From Granulosicoccus sp964352535 (GTDB lineage Bacteria; Pseudomonadota; Gammaproteobacteria; Granulosicoccales; Granulosicoccaceae): a DNA stretch of 15,582 nt. The position numbers were made by a program, and so were the translations under genes. Positions 1-7,626 of the stretch are shown here, in pieces. Location: NCBI GenBank assembly GCA_964352535.1, contig CAYGSW010000135.1, positions 1 to 15,582 on the forward strand, written 5' to 3'. Position 1 is the first letter of the stretch, and every line of letters begins with the position of its first letter. The notes under the pieces were generated by a model. The model had not been told where the DNA came from, searched no databases, and saw only the letters and a program-made list of their open reading frames with translations.

Positions 1-50
1 GCGGGGCCGCCTTCGGCCTCGATCGTTATTCTCGGACAGCCTCCTAGGAG
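1..50. repeat. GC-rich hairpin plus 19-base repeat copy at left edge
   Basis: Bases 3-20 can fold into a GC-rich hairpin with a stem of about 7 bp (one G-U pair) and loop CCTT at 10-13. Bases 26-44 (TTATTCTCGGACAGCCTCC) match, in inverted orientation, 18 of 19 bases at 4304-4322. Bases 41-50 form the perfect palindrome CTCCTAGGAG. Together they look like a fragment of an intergenic repeat element cut by the window edge. Its family is not recognised. No gene is seen before the phosphatase start at 125. Confidence 0.5.
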
Positions 51-124
51 CTTGTAAAGCTGACACCAAGCCCCATCATCTCCCGTTCAGCAATAATTGC
101 GTCTCGCCTCCAACAGGTTGTTTC

Positions 125-787
125 ATGAAGGATACATTGCTTGGCCGTCTGCCGAAGGCCTCACACGCTACCCGATTCTGGTGGATCAGACATGCTCGTG
201 TGCCGGAGGTGGCTCATCGCATGTACGGCAGCCTGGATGTGGATAGTGACACCTCTGACGTTCCGTTATTTACAGGCGTTGCTGCAAAGTTGCCGCGCGA
301 TGCCTTATGGGTAACAAGCCCGCTTAAGCGCACACACCAGACAGCTGAGGCATTGTTACACAATGGCGCTAAAGCGGGACCGACTACGACTATGATAGTG
401 GACCCTGACATTATGGAGCAGAATTTCGGCGACTACAACGGCCTGACGCACGAAGAATTATTTGCCTTGCGTGATGACGCCTATCTGGGCTTCTGGCCAT
501 TGCCTCCAGAACAGCAAGCGCCCAATGGCGAGAGTTTTTCCATGCTGCGCCAGAGAGTCGAGGCCTTTGTTAACAGAATGACAACTGCACACCGTGGCAA
601 GGATATTGTCTGTGTTGCCCATCGAGGGACTATTCTTGCAGCGCTGCAGATGGCACTTGATCTACCACTGCGAAATAGTGTCAGCTTTGATGTCGGCAAC
701 GTCTCATTAACGCGCCTGACACACCACGCGGACATACCCGAAGGCGGCCCGCAATGGCGTGTTGGCGATGTGAGTTGGCTGCCTTAG
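125..787 (+). CDS. Histidine phosphatase family protein (phosphoglycerate-mutase-like)
   Basis: A 220-residue protein of the histidine phosphatase (PGAM-like) superfamily, which hydrolyses phosphomonoesters through a phosphohistidine intermediate. The nucleophile motif is RHA at residues 22-24 (His23), a variant of the common RHG. Arg69 lies in SPLKRT, Glu98 in EQNFGDYNG is the likely acid/base, and the second catalytic histidine is His166 in VAHRG. All four key positions are present, so the enzyme should be active. Length is normal for a single-domain member. No signal peptide or membrane segment is seen, so it is presumably cytoplasmic. The ATG at 125 follows only a weak CAGG element. The gene converges on fadA and stands alone on its strand. 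Members include alpha-ribazole phosphatases, sugar-phosphate phosphatases and phosphoglycerate mutases; the sequence does not show the substrate, and no cobalamin genes are nearby. Confidence 0.88.
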   Translation: MKDTLLGRLPKASHATRFWWIRHARVPEVAHRMYGSLDVDSDTSDVPLFTGVAAKLPRDALWVTSPLKRTHQTAEALLHNGAKAGPTTTMIVDPDIMEQNFGDYNGLTHEELFALRDDAYLGFWPLPPEQQAPNGESFSMLRQRVEAFVNRMTTAHRGKDIVCVAHRGTILAALQMALDLPLRNSVSFDVGNVSLTRLTHHADIPEGGPQWRVGDVSWLP

Positions 788-805
788 CCCAAAAGCTTAT
801 TGGGC
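787..805 (+). terminator. Possible terminator hairpin after the phosphatase
   Basis: GCCCAA at 787-792 pairs with TTGGGC at 800-805 around a 7-base loop and begins on the last base of the stop codon. No U-tract follows, so function as an intrinsic terminator on this strand is uncertain. Confidence 0.35.
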
Positions 806-830
806 CGAAGGCAGCCCTGGCCCCACGAGG

Positions 831-846
831 AAGCCAAGCGTGGCTT
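831..846. terminator. Possible hairpin between convergent phosphatase and fadA genes
   Basis: AAGCCA (831-836) and TGGCTT (841-846) form a perfect 6-bp stem with the 4-base loop AGCG. It lies 15 bases past the fadA stop on the minus strand and 43 bases past the phosphatase stop on the plus strand, so it could serve either transcript. There is no clear U-tract on either side. Confidence 0.3.
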
Positions 847-860
847 GCCTGCTTGCAGTA

Positions 861-2039
861 CTACTTTAGACGTTCAAAAACAGTTGCAATACCTTGGCCC
901 ATGCCGATACACATGGTGGCAAGACCCAGCTCACTGTCGTTTTGCTGCATCACGTTAAGCAAGGTGGTGCAGATCCTGGAGCCTGAACATCCCAGCGGGT
1001 GGCCCAGAGCGATGGCACCTCCGTTGAGGTTCACCTTGCGATCCATATCATCTATAAGGCCAAGATCTTTCATGACCGGCAGTGACTGGGCAGCAAATGC
1101 TTCGTTCAGTTCAACGTGATCAATATCATTAATGGTCAAACCAGCCCGCTTCAGCGCTTTCTTTGACGCGGGCACCGGACCGTAGCCCATGATGGCAGGA
1201 TCACAACCACTGACCGCCATACTCCGGATTCGGGCGATGGGCGACAGTCCGAGACTCATAGCCTTCTCACCCGACATCAGCAACATCGCCGAGGCACCAT
1301 CAGAGATTGCTGAAGAGCTTCCAGCGGTGACCGTACCGGTCTTGGGAACAAAGGCTGGTCGCAATGACGCCAGCGCTTCAAGCGATGCATCCTCACGAAT
1401 AACCTCGTCCTTGTCGATCATCTTGAACCCGCCATTTTCATCGTGGCCAGCGATCGGTACGATCTCATTGTCAAACCGTCCTTCAACAGATGCAGCCATG
1501 GCCCGCTTGTGCGAACGCAAGGCAAATTCGTCCTGTTGCTCTCGGGTGACACCGTGCATCTGTGCCAGCATTTCAGCGGTAACACCCATCATCATGGATG
1601 CCTTGGCAGCATAACGACTCACCGAGGGGTTAATATCAATACCGTGTAGCATGGGAACATGTTGCATGTGTTCCACACCACCCACCACAAAGACATCACC
1701 GTAGTCGGTCATGATGCCTTGTGCTGCGATATGCAATGCACTCATTGATGATCCACACAGGCGGCTAACGGTTTGAGCGGCCACCTGCTTGGGCAGACCC
1801 GCAAGAATACCTACACTACGAGCAACATTGAATCCCTGCTCAAGGGTCTGGTTAACGCAGCCCCAGACGATATCCTCAACATCCCCCCGATCCACTTGCG
1901 GGTTGCGTTTGAACAACGCATCCACCAGAGTAGCCGACAGATTCTCAGCACGTACGTGTGCAAAACCACCGCCTTTGGAACGCGCCATCGGTGAACGTAC
2001 ACCGTCAATGATGACTACATCACGTGCTGAATAGCTCAT
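861..2039 (-). CDS. fadA: 3-ketoacyl-CoA thiolase, beta subunit of the fatty-acid oxidation complex
   Basis: A 392-residue acetyl-CoA C-acyltransferase, which cleaves 3-ketoacyl-CoA with CoA to release acetyl-CoA, the last step of beta-oxidation. The nucleophilic cysteine is Cys95 in RLCGSS, the GHPLGCSG motif supplies His347, and Cys377 in MCIGMGQG is the second active-site cysteine. These sit four residues after the E. coli FadA positions (91, 343, 373) as I recall them. NEAFAAQ is also present. Length is close to E. coli FadA (387). The start ATG at 2039 overlaps the fadB stop as ATGA and has GGAGAG upstream, inside the end of fadB, so the two are translationally coupled and probably form an alpha2-beta2 cytoplasmic complex. 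Confidence in the function is high. Confidence 0.97.
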   Translation of the reverse strand: MSYSARDVVIIDGVRSPMARSKGGGFAHVRAENLSATLVDALFKRNPQVDRGDVEDIVWGCVNQTLEQGFNVARSVGILAGLPKQVAAQTVSRLCGSSMSALHIAAQGIMTDYGDVFVVGGVEHMQHVPMLHGIDINPSVSRYAAKASMMMGVTAEMLAQMHGVTREQQDEFALRSHKRAMAASVEGRFDNEIVPIAGHDENGGFKMIDKDEVIREDASLEALASLRPAFVPKTGTVTAGSSSAISDGASAMLLMSGEKAMSLGLSPIARIRSMAVSGCDPAIMGYGPVPASKKALKRAGLTINDIDHVELNEAFAAQSLPVMKDLGLIDDMDRKVNLNGGAIALGHPLGCSGSRICTTLLNVMQQNDSELGLATMCIGMGQGIATVFERLK

Positions 2040-4210
2040 GATTTCTCTCCGATGTTTGAACCTTGTTTTTGATGGAACATGGCACCGCTTGCAGCCATCT
2101 CACGCATGGCTGATGTAGGGTGATACAGCGGCCCCAGATCAGCAAACTCATCAGCTCGAGCACAGAAGGCCTGCAAACCCATCTTGTCTACATGGGCTAA
2201 TGCACCACCACGAAACGGCGGAAAACCAACGCCATAGACAAGACCCATATCCACTTCTGACGCCGAGCTTACAATGTCATCTTCCAGACAACGCGCAGCT
2301 TCTATGCACATGGGAATCATCAATCGATCAACCATGTCTTCAACCGCAAAATCTGCGGAGCTGCCCTGGACGCTTGTCACAACCTCAGTGACCGAGGTAT
2401 CGGGCAATTTTTGCAACTTGCCTTTGCGATCCATCTCGTACTGATAAAAACCCTTACCGTTCTTCTGGCCAAGACGATCTGCCTCATACAATGCATCAAT
2501 AATGGTTTTACTGTCACTGGCCATTCGATCCGGAAAACCTTCGGCCATAACACCGGCTGCATGCTTGCCCGTATCCATACCCACAACGTCCAGCAAATAG
2601 GCAGGACCCATCGGCCAGCCGAAACGCTCCAGAGCTTTATCAACCGCTGTAAAATCAGCGCCATCTGCAATCAATCGATTAAATCCGCCAAAGTAGGCAA
2701 ACAGAATGCGATTGACCAGAAAACCCGGGCAATCATTAACCACAATCGGCGTTTTCTTCATCGCTTGCGCATAAGCCACTGTCGTGGCAATGGCTTTTTC
2801 AGATGAGGTTTTTGCGCGGATAACTTCCACTAGTGGCATACGATGCACAGGATTGAAAAAGTGCATGCCGCAAAAGTTTTCAGGCCGCTTTAGAGCCGAT
2901 GACAAGAGATCAACGGATATCGTAGAGGTGTTCGTGGTAATGATAGTGTCATCACTGACGTGCGACTCTACCTCGGCCAGCACCGCCATCTTGACTTTCG
3001 GGTTTTCAACAACCGCCTCAACAACAAGACTGACCTCTCCGAACTCACCGTAGCTCAGCGCAGGGCGAATGGCATTCAGAATTGCACCCATCCCCTCAGG
3101 TTTCAACTTGCCACGCTGCATCTGCTTCTTGAGTAGCTTACCTGCTTCATCAAGTCCGGCCCCCAGTGCTTCATCCCTGATATCTTTCATGATGATGGGC
3201 ACACCGTTTGATGCAGACTGATAGGCAACACCGCCACCCATGATGCCCGCGCCAAGTACCGCAGCCTGTGTTATCGGCATGGCCGCTTTGCTCTGGCTTC
3301 TGGCTAGCCGTTTCAGCCCCTGATCGTTCAGGAAGATACCAACCAACGATGCTGCTACATCAGACTTGGCAAGCTTGACAAAACTATCGCTCTCTACAGG
3401 CAAAGCCTCTGCACGCGCCTTGGTGGCATGCTTTGCAATCGTGTTGATGATAGTCATCGGGGCGGGATAATGTGGTCCGGCCTTAGCGCCTACGACACCC
3501 TTGGCAGATTCAATTGCCATGGTACGTTCAAGGTCGGAGAGTAGAACAGGCTGCGTTTTTACAGTTCGCCTGGCCGCAACATCGATCTTGCCACCAGCCA
3601 CCTGATCGATGATGCTAATTGCAGCACTGACAAGATTTCCATCATGAATAACAGCATCAATTGCCCCGTCAGCAAGCGCTACAGAGGCATTCTTTGAAGA
3701 GCCCGTGCACATCCACTCAACCGCGTTATCCACACCAATGAGCCTGGGCAGGCGTACCGAGCCGCCCCAGCCCGGCATAATGCCAAGTTTCACTTCGGGC
3801 AAACCAACTCTGGCATTACTTGCGGCAATACGAAAATCAGCAGCCAGACAAATCTCGAACCCACCGCCCTGAGCTTCACCATTGATGCATGCAACGGTAG
3901 GGAATGGCAAATCCTCGAAACGGTTGAACATGGCATTCACCTCGTCGAGCATGGCACGAAGCACCTCATCAGGCGATGCAAAGTAATCCAGAAATTCGGT
4001 AATGTCAGCGCCTGCAACAAACACCGATTTTGTGCTGGTCAAATACAAGCCCCGCACATCAGCTTGCCCCTCGGCAACCGTAAGCACCTCGCCAAATTCC
4101 TTGAGTGCACCTCGGTCGAAAACATTGACTTTCCCGTTCTCGGTATCGAAGCTGAGCTGGAGAACATCGTGTTCACGGGATAACTTGAACGCCGGTCCTG
4201 CATGAAGCAT
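2036..4210 (-). CDS. fadB: Multifunctional fatty-acid oxidation complex alpha subunit (enoyl-CoA hydratase / 3-hydroxyacyl-CoA dehydrogenase)
   Basis: A 724-residue protein (E. coli FadB has 729) that hydrates enoyl-CoA and oxidises the 3-hydroxyacyl-CoA with NAD. The N-terminal crotonase domain (about residues 1-190) has the GGGFE stretch with Glu119 and LPEVKLGIMPG with Glu139, both at the E. coli catalytic positions. A Rossmann fold begins near residue 315 with VLGAGIMGGG. His450 in GMHFFNPVHR is the dehydrogenase catalytic histidine, again in E. coli register, followed by DCPGFLVNRI and C-terminal dehydrogenase domains. It is the first gene of a fadB-fadA pair, the usual gammaproteobacterial order. 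The ATG at 4210 has a modest AGGA about 10 bases upstream. All catalytic residues checked are intact. Confidence 0.97.
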   Translation of the reverse strand: MLHAGPAFKLSREHDVLQLSFDTENGKVNVFDRGALKEFGEVLTVAEGQADVRGLYLTSTKSVFVAGADITEFLDYFASPDEVLRAMLDEVNAMFNRFEDLPFPTVACINGEAQGGGFEICLAADFRIAASNARVGLPEVKLGIMPGWGGSVRLPRLIGVDNAVEWMCTGSSKNASVALADGAIDAVIHDGNLVSAAISIIDQVAGGKIDVAARRTVKTQPVLLSDLERTMAIESAKGVVGAKAGPHYPAPMTIINTIAKHATKARAEALPVESDSFVKLAKSDVAASLVGIFLNDQGLKRLARSQSKAAMPITQAAVLGAGIMGGGVAYQSASNGVPIIMKDIRDEALGAGLDEAGKLLKKQMQRGKLKPEGMGAILNAIRPALSYGEFGEVSLVVEAVVENPKVKMAVLAEVESHVSDDTIITTNTSTISVDLLSSALKRPENFCGMHFFNPVHRMPLVEVIRAKTSSEKAIATTVAYAQAMKKTPIVVNDCPGFLVNRILFAYFGGFNRLIADGADFTAVDKALERFGWPMGPAYLLDVVGMDTGKHAAGVMAEGFPDRMASDSKTIIDALYEADRLGQKNGKGFYQYEMDRKGKLQKLPDTSVTEVVTSVQGSSADFAVEDMVDRLMIPMCIEAARCLEDDIVSSASEVDMGLVYGVGFPPFRGGALAHVDKMGLQAFCARADEFADLGPLYHPTSAMREMAASGAMFHQKQGSNIGEKS

Positions 4211-4303
4211 GGGCTATATTCCTAAGGGTTGTATTGTTGGATTACTCACTGGTTCAACCTGAATTCTTTGAAACAAGTAAGCGCCGGGAGTTCACTGATG
4301 CCG

Positions 4304-4322
4304 GGAGACTGTCCGAGAATAA
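4304..4322 (+). repeat. 19-base repeat, inverted partner of 26-44
   Basis: GGAGACTGTCCGAGAATAA matches the reverse complement of bases 26-44 at 18 of 19 positions. Both copies are intergenic. The pair flanks a segment of about 4.3 kb that contains the phosphatase, fadA and fadB. It could be a dispersed intergenic repeat or the ends of a moved or inverted segment; no transposase lies between the copies. Confidence 0.55.
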
Positions 4323-4430
4323 TCTGATCAGGCGTTAGCTGCGCCCGAACACCAGCGCGAGCGTTACATCACCAGTGCAGCATACCATCGCTTCCTGAGC
4401 TCAGTGAAGCACCCGCGTGGTCGAACTGGA

Positions 4431-4457
4431 CCCTGCGTAATGCGCGATTACGCAGGG
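4431..4457. terminator. Perfect 11-bp hairpin downstream of the acyl-CoA dehydrogenase gene
   Basis: CCCTGCGTAAT (4431-4441) and ATTACGCAGGG (4447-4457) are exact reverse complements around the loop GCGCG. The hairpin lies 40 bases past the dehydrogenase stop on the minus strand, where it probably ends or stabilises that transcript before fadB. Neither side has a U-tract, so it may depend on Rho, protect the 3' end, or be a protein-binding palindrome instead. Confidence 0.55.
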
Positions 4458-4497
4458 CGCTAAACCTGCATTTGTTAGATAAAGCGAGATAGCACGC

Positions 4498-6297
4498 TTA
4501 CAGCGCAAAGTGAGCTTCGTCCAGATCCATCAGGTTGTCCGCGCCGGAGAGCATGGTGGCTGCCAGCGACTGAGTGCGGGGCAACAGTCGCTCCATGTAA
4601 AATCGAGCGGTAAACAGTTTGGCTCGCAGGAAAGTCGCATCGCCGCGGCCTTCCTCCAACTGCTGGTGTGCAGCCACAGCCGCTTTTGCCCAGAAGTAGG
4701 CAAGAACGACGTAACCGGAGTACATCAGATAGTCAACCGAGGCAGCGCCTGCCTCCTCCTTGTCTTGCAATGCAGCCATACCGATGCGGCGGGTCAGATC
4801 GCTCCACTCGGCATTGACTTTTCCCAATGGGCGCAGATAACGACTAAGACGAGGCTCGTCAGCATGCTCTGCGCAAAACTGATGGATCTGGGCGGTATAG
4901 CTTTTCAGCAATGCGCCTTGTGAACCTAGCACTTTGCGTCCTAACAGATCAATAGCCTGCACACCGGTAGTCCCCTCATAGATCATGGCAATGCGCGCAT
5001 CACGCACATTCTGCTCCATTCCCCATTCCTTAATGTATCCGTGTCCACCAAACACCTGCAGCCCAAGGTTGGCCGATTCGAAGCCCGTTTCTGTCAAAAA
5101 AGCTTTGGCAATGGGTGTCAACAGGGCAAGCTCCTGCTCGGCCTTTGCACGCGCCTCTTCTGAAGGGCTTTTGTGGGATATGTCGACCAACTGAGCGCAG
5201 CGATAAATGAACATGCGTCCACCTTCCGCCAATGCCTTCTGCGTGAGCAGCATGCGTCTTACGTCCGGGTGCACGATGATGGGATCAGCAGCCTTGTCCG
5301 GATGGGCAGCGCCCGACAGAGAGCGCATCTGCAAGCGATCACGTGCGTAGGCCAGAGAGCCCTGGAACGCCAGCTCAGTATGTCCGAGGCCCTGAATGGC
5401 CGTGCCGATACGCGCAGTGTTCATGAACGTGAACATGCAGTTGAGCCCCCGATTTGGCGGCCCGATAAGAAAGCCAGTGGCGCCATCAAAGTTGAGTACA
5501 CACGTAGCGTTACCGTGTATCCCCATTTTATGTTCGATCGAGCCACAGTTAACCGCATTGCGGGTTTCGGCATCTCCCGCAGCGTTGAGCGTGAATTTGG
5601 GTACGATAAACAGCGAGATGCCGCGAGTACCCGCAGGTGCTCCGGGCAGGCGTGCAAGAACGATATGGACAATGTTGTCGGCCATGTCATGCTCACCAGC
5701 CGATATGAATATTTTTTGACCTGTAATCGAGAAACTGCCATCGTCATTGGGCTCAGCGCGAGTTTTCAGCAGGCCAAGATCCGTACCACAATGCGATTCG
5801 GTCAGACACATCGTGCCCGTCCACTCTCCGGACACCAGCTTGGTGAGATAGGCCTCTTGTTGTGCCTGTGTACCATGAGCGGCCAGCGTATTCATGGCGC
5901 CGTGAGACAACCCCGGATACATAGCCCACGACCAGTTTGCCGTACCGTTCATTTCTGACAGCACCGTACCCAGAGATTCAGGCAAACCCTGACCGCCAAG
6001 CTCTGGCGACTGTGCCATGGAAGGCCAGCCGCCTTCCACATATTGCTGATAGGCCTCACGGAAACCGTCTGGTGTTTTCACATCACCGTTAACCCACATG
6101 CATCCTTGAGAATCACCGATCTGATTTAGCGGCGACAGTACCTCGCGCGCGAACTTTGCGCCTTCCTCCAGAATGGCATCAACGGTATCGGGATCGGCAT
6201 CTTCAGCGCCGGGAAGCTGAGCGTAATGCGCATTGAAATCCAGCACATCGCGCATGGCAAAGCGTATGTCTTGCAGTGGGGGATTATAAGTAGGCAT
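4498..6297 (-). CDS. Acyl-CoA dehydrogenase, long (about 600-residue) family
   Basis: A 599-residue FAD enzyme that introduces the first double bond of beta-oxidation (acyl-CoA to trans-2-enoyl-CoA). It carries an N-terminal extension (PPLQDIRFAMRDVL), the central MCLTESHCGTDLG region that contacts flavin and substrate, and VFGGHGYIKEWGMEQ before the catalytic-base motif YEGTTG, with Glu441. A C-terminal extension of about 150 residues follows. This architecture matches the 600-residue group that includes DmdC-type methylthiopropionyl-CoA dehydrogenases and aryl or medium-chain enzymes, not the 814-residue E. coli FadE. Chain-length preference cannot be read from sequence. The ATG at 6297 has AAGGG about 10 bases upstream. 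Its position next to fadBA and an AraC regulator supports a fatty-acid role. DmdC function is possible, but no dmdA, dmdB or dmdD is visible here. Confidence 0.93.
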   Translation of the reverse strand: MPTYNPPLQDIRFAMRDVLDFNAHYAQLPGAEDADPDTVDAILEEGAKFAREVLSPLNQIGDSQGCMWVNGDVKTPDGFREAYQQYVEGGWPSMAQSPELGGQGLPESLGTVLSEMNGTANWSWAMYPGLSHGAMNTLAAHGTQAQQEAYLTKLVSGEWTGTMCLTESHCGTDLGLLKTRAEPNDDGSFSITGQKIFISAGEHDMADNIVHIVLARLPGAPAGTRGISLFIVPKFTLNAAGDAETRNAVNCGSIEHKMGIHGNATCVLNFDGATGFLIGPPNRGLNCMFTFMNTARIGTAIQGLGHTELAFQGSLAYARDRLQMRSLSGAAHPDKAADPIIVHPDVRRMLLTQKALAEGGRMFIYRCAQLVDISHKSPSEEARAKAEQELALLTPIAKAFLTETGFESANLGLQVFGGHGYIKEWGMEQNVRDARIAMIYEGTTGVQAIDLLGRKVLGSQGALLKSYTAQIHQFCAEHADEPRLSRYLRPLGKVNAEWSDLTRRIGMAALQDKEEAGAASVDYLMYSGYVVLAYFWAKAAVAAHQQLEEGRGDATFLRAKLFTARFYMERLLPRTQSLAATMLSGADNLMDLDEAHFAL

Positions 6298-6336
6298 GCT
6301 AAAAGAACCCTTGATAAGCTACACCATCAGTGTCGG

Positions 6337-6364
6337 CTATAACCTGTACGTTCTCAATGCCCAA
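6337..6364 (-). promoter_or_regulatory. Candidate promoter of the acyl-CoA dehydrogenase gene
   Basis: Read on the minus strand, TTGGGC (6359-6364) and TTATAG (6337-6342) are separated by 16 bases and would give a leader of about 30 bases. Both boxes are poor sigma-70 matches, as expected of an activator-dependent promoter. The -35 box overlaps the proximal copy of the direct repeat at 6362-6399. Placement is by eye only. Confidence 0.35.
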
Positions 6365-6399
6365 AATCGTCTGTTTTTGTATCAAAATCGTTCATTTTT
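6362..6399 (-). promoter_or_regulatory. Tandem direct repeat with 21-bp period, probable AraC-family operator
   Basis: CAAAATCGT-NNN-TTTTT occurs at 6362-6378 and again at 6383-6399, with 14 of 17 identical bases and a start-to-start distance of exactly 21 bp, two helical turns. AraC-family dimers typically bind two direct half-sites with this phasing, with the proximal site touching the -35 box for activation. On the dehydrogenase coding strand each half-site reads ACGATTTTG. The regulator at 6583-7626 is the obvious candidate ligand. The repeat is seen directly; its function is inferred. Confidence 0.55.
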
Positions 6400-6495
6400 T
6401 GAGCTGATATTTTTTATTCATCATTTTCAAAGAGATATCTAATGACTAACTAGTCGATATGGTGGCTTAATCGCCAAGCTGACCTGCCTGCGGCG

Positions 6496-6523
6496 TGCAT
6501 GAGTCGCGCGCAAGACGCATGCA
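6496..6523. terminator. Imperfect hairpin downstream of the AraC-type gene
   Basis: TGCATG (6496-6501) pairs with CATGCA (6518-6523) and GTC with GAC inside, separated by one mismatch, around an 8-base loop. It lies about 60 bases past the stop of the minus-strand regulator and could end its transcript. There is no U-tract. The remaining bases of the 285-base gap contain no supported gene. Confidence 0.3.
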
Positions 6524-6582
6524 GCTGGCTGATGACAAACGAATACACCCAGGAGCCTGCGCGGCAGAAATATTCCGTCAAC

Positions 6583-7626
6583 TCACAGTCCTGCACGATA
6601 CTCCGTTGGCGTTTTCCCGGTCCATCGCTTGAATGCGCGAAAAAATGCACTGGATTCGTCAAACCCAAGCAATCGCGTAATCTGTGCCAGTGAAAGCTCA
6701 GGCGAGGCAAGATACTGACAGGCTGCAGCACACCGACACTCATCCTTGATTCTCTGGAAGGAACTTCCCTCTTCGCCCAATTGACGTCGCAACGTGCTCA
6801 ACGATACGCCCAATTGTCGACTTACCTCATGGGCGCTGGGTAGCGGTCGGCTGAAGTCATCGCCAAACAGAGCAAGCACTCTGTCACCCAGCTTCTGATC
6901 GTAATACGATGGCACGATAAGGCGGTACGGTGCGGATTTGAGAAAAACCGATAGTGACTGTTCGTTCTGAACATTGGGTGAGTCAAGAACACCCAGCTCG
7001 AAACTGAGCATAGAGAATGGTGCGTTAAACACCATTGGACACCGGAACACCTTGCGCCAGGGCTCAGAGCGTTCCGGCTCATCAAACGCAAAATAGACTG
7101 CGCGCAGTGGAAGATGACGGCCAGCAAACCAGCTGAGCAGGCTATGCCACAGATACAAGGTCGTTCTAATTTTTACCGGGTTTTGCATGGCGAGAATATC
7201 GTCGATTGAACGCGTCTCTCGCGCAACGGCTGCAAACCCGATACAAGGGTAGTCTTCGGCTTCGACAAACTGTGGCTTGACACCGACAGTCATGCAGATA
7301 TCAAGAAACTCACCTGCGCGACGCACCACGGTTTCCAGACGCGAACGGTGAATGATTGACAGACACATCATGCGGAACGTACCTAACATGACTGGCCCCA
7401 CGCTCACCATGCCAAGCGATTCGTTATTCGCCAGTTTGATGGCAGACTGATACATTTTGCCAAACAGCGCTGCGTCAAGATATCCCTGACGCTCTACATC
7501 GGCGATGTTGACGCCCTGCTCGTTCAGAATAACCATAGGGTCCATTCCCTGATCGGCAAACTCCCTGAGCAAAGCATGGACGTAGTTTGCCGAAATGTGT
7601 GCTGCGTTGGATTGGTTATCAGACAT
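6583..7626 (-). CDS. AraC-family transcriptional regulator with arabinose-binding-like N-terminal domain
   Basis: A 347-residue DNA-binding regulator. The N-terminal two thirds (for example the stretch with GYLDAALFGKMYQSAIKLANNESLG and LGTFRMMCLSIIHRS) resembles the Arabinose_bd-type domain (PF12625) of OruR-like regulators. The last 100 residues form the double helix-turn-helix: LPSAHEVSRQLGVSLSTLRRQL is the first helix pair, and LAQITRLLGFDESSAFFRAFKRWTGKTPTEYR carries the conserved second half. I chose the ATG at 7626; a TTG start at 7644 would add six residues, and neither has a good ribosome-binding site. It lies upstream of the acyl-CoA dehydrogenase on the same strand, separated by 285 bases that hold a 21-bp-phased repeat, which suggests that it activates that gene in response to an acyl or related ligand. 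The ligand is unknown. Confidence 0.88.
   Translation of the reverse strand: MSDNQSNAAHISANYVHALLREFADQGMDPMVILNEQGVNIADVERQGYLDAALFGKMYQSAIKLANNESLGMVSVGPVMLGTFRMMCLSIIHRSRLETVVRRAGEFLDICMTVGVKPQFVEAEDYPCIGFAAVARETRSIDDILAMQNPVKIRTTLYLWHSLLSWFAGRHLPLRAVYFAFDEPERSEPWRKVFRCPMVFNAPFSMLSFELGVLDSPNVQNEQSLSVFLKSAPYRLIVPSYYDQKLGDRVLALFGDDFSRPLPSAHEVSRQLGVSLSTLRRQLGEEGSSFQRIKDECRCAAACQYLASPELSLAQITRLLGFDESSAFFRAFKRWTGKTPTEYRAGL

Larger units (their letters stand above)
4211..4497. promoter_or_regulatory. Intergenic region upstream of fadBA
   Basis: This 287-base gap between the acyl-CoA dehydrogenase and fadB (both minus strand) contains no supported gene and should hold the fadBA promoter. A possible minus-strand pair is TTGAAC (4252-4257) and TACAAC (4228-4233) with an 18-base spacer, but it would leave only about ten bases of leader, so it is weak. 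The box overlaps a 9-base palindrome, GGTTCAACC, at 4251-4259. I see no convincing FadR or PsrA operator. The gap also holds a 19-base inverted repeat copy (4304-4322) and a strong hairpin (4431-4457), listed separately. Confidence 0.35.

Noticed and set aside
754..1614. Plus-strand open frames across fadA
   Set aside because: They are antisense to an intact thiolase with all catalytic residues and lack recognisable protein features.
5385..5393. TGTCCGAGG inside the acyl-CoA dehydrogenase gene, resembling the 19-base repeat
   Set aside because: Only eight bases match, it encodes conserved enzyme residues, and the flanks do not match the repeat.
5173..5958. A 261-codon plus-strand open frame inside the acyl-CoA dehydrogenase gene
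   Set aside because: It is antisense to a well-conserved enzyme, its translation resembles no family I know, and it has no ribosome-binding site. It is a reading-frame shadow.
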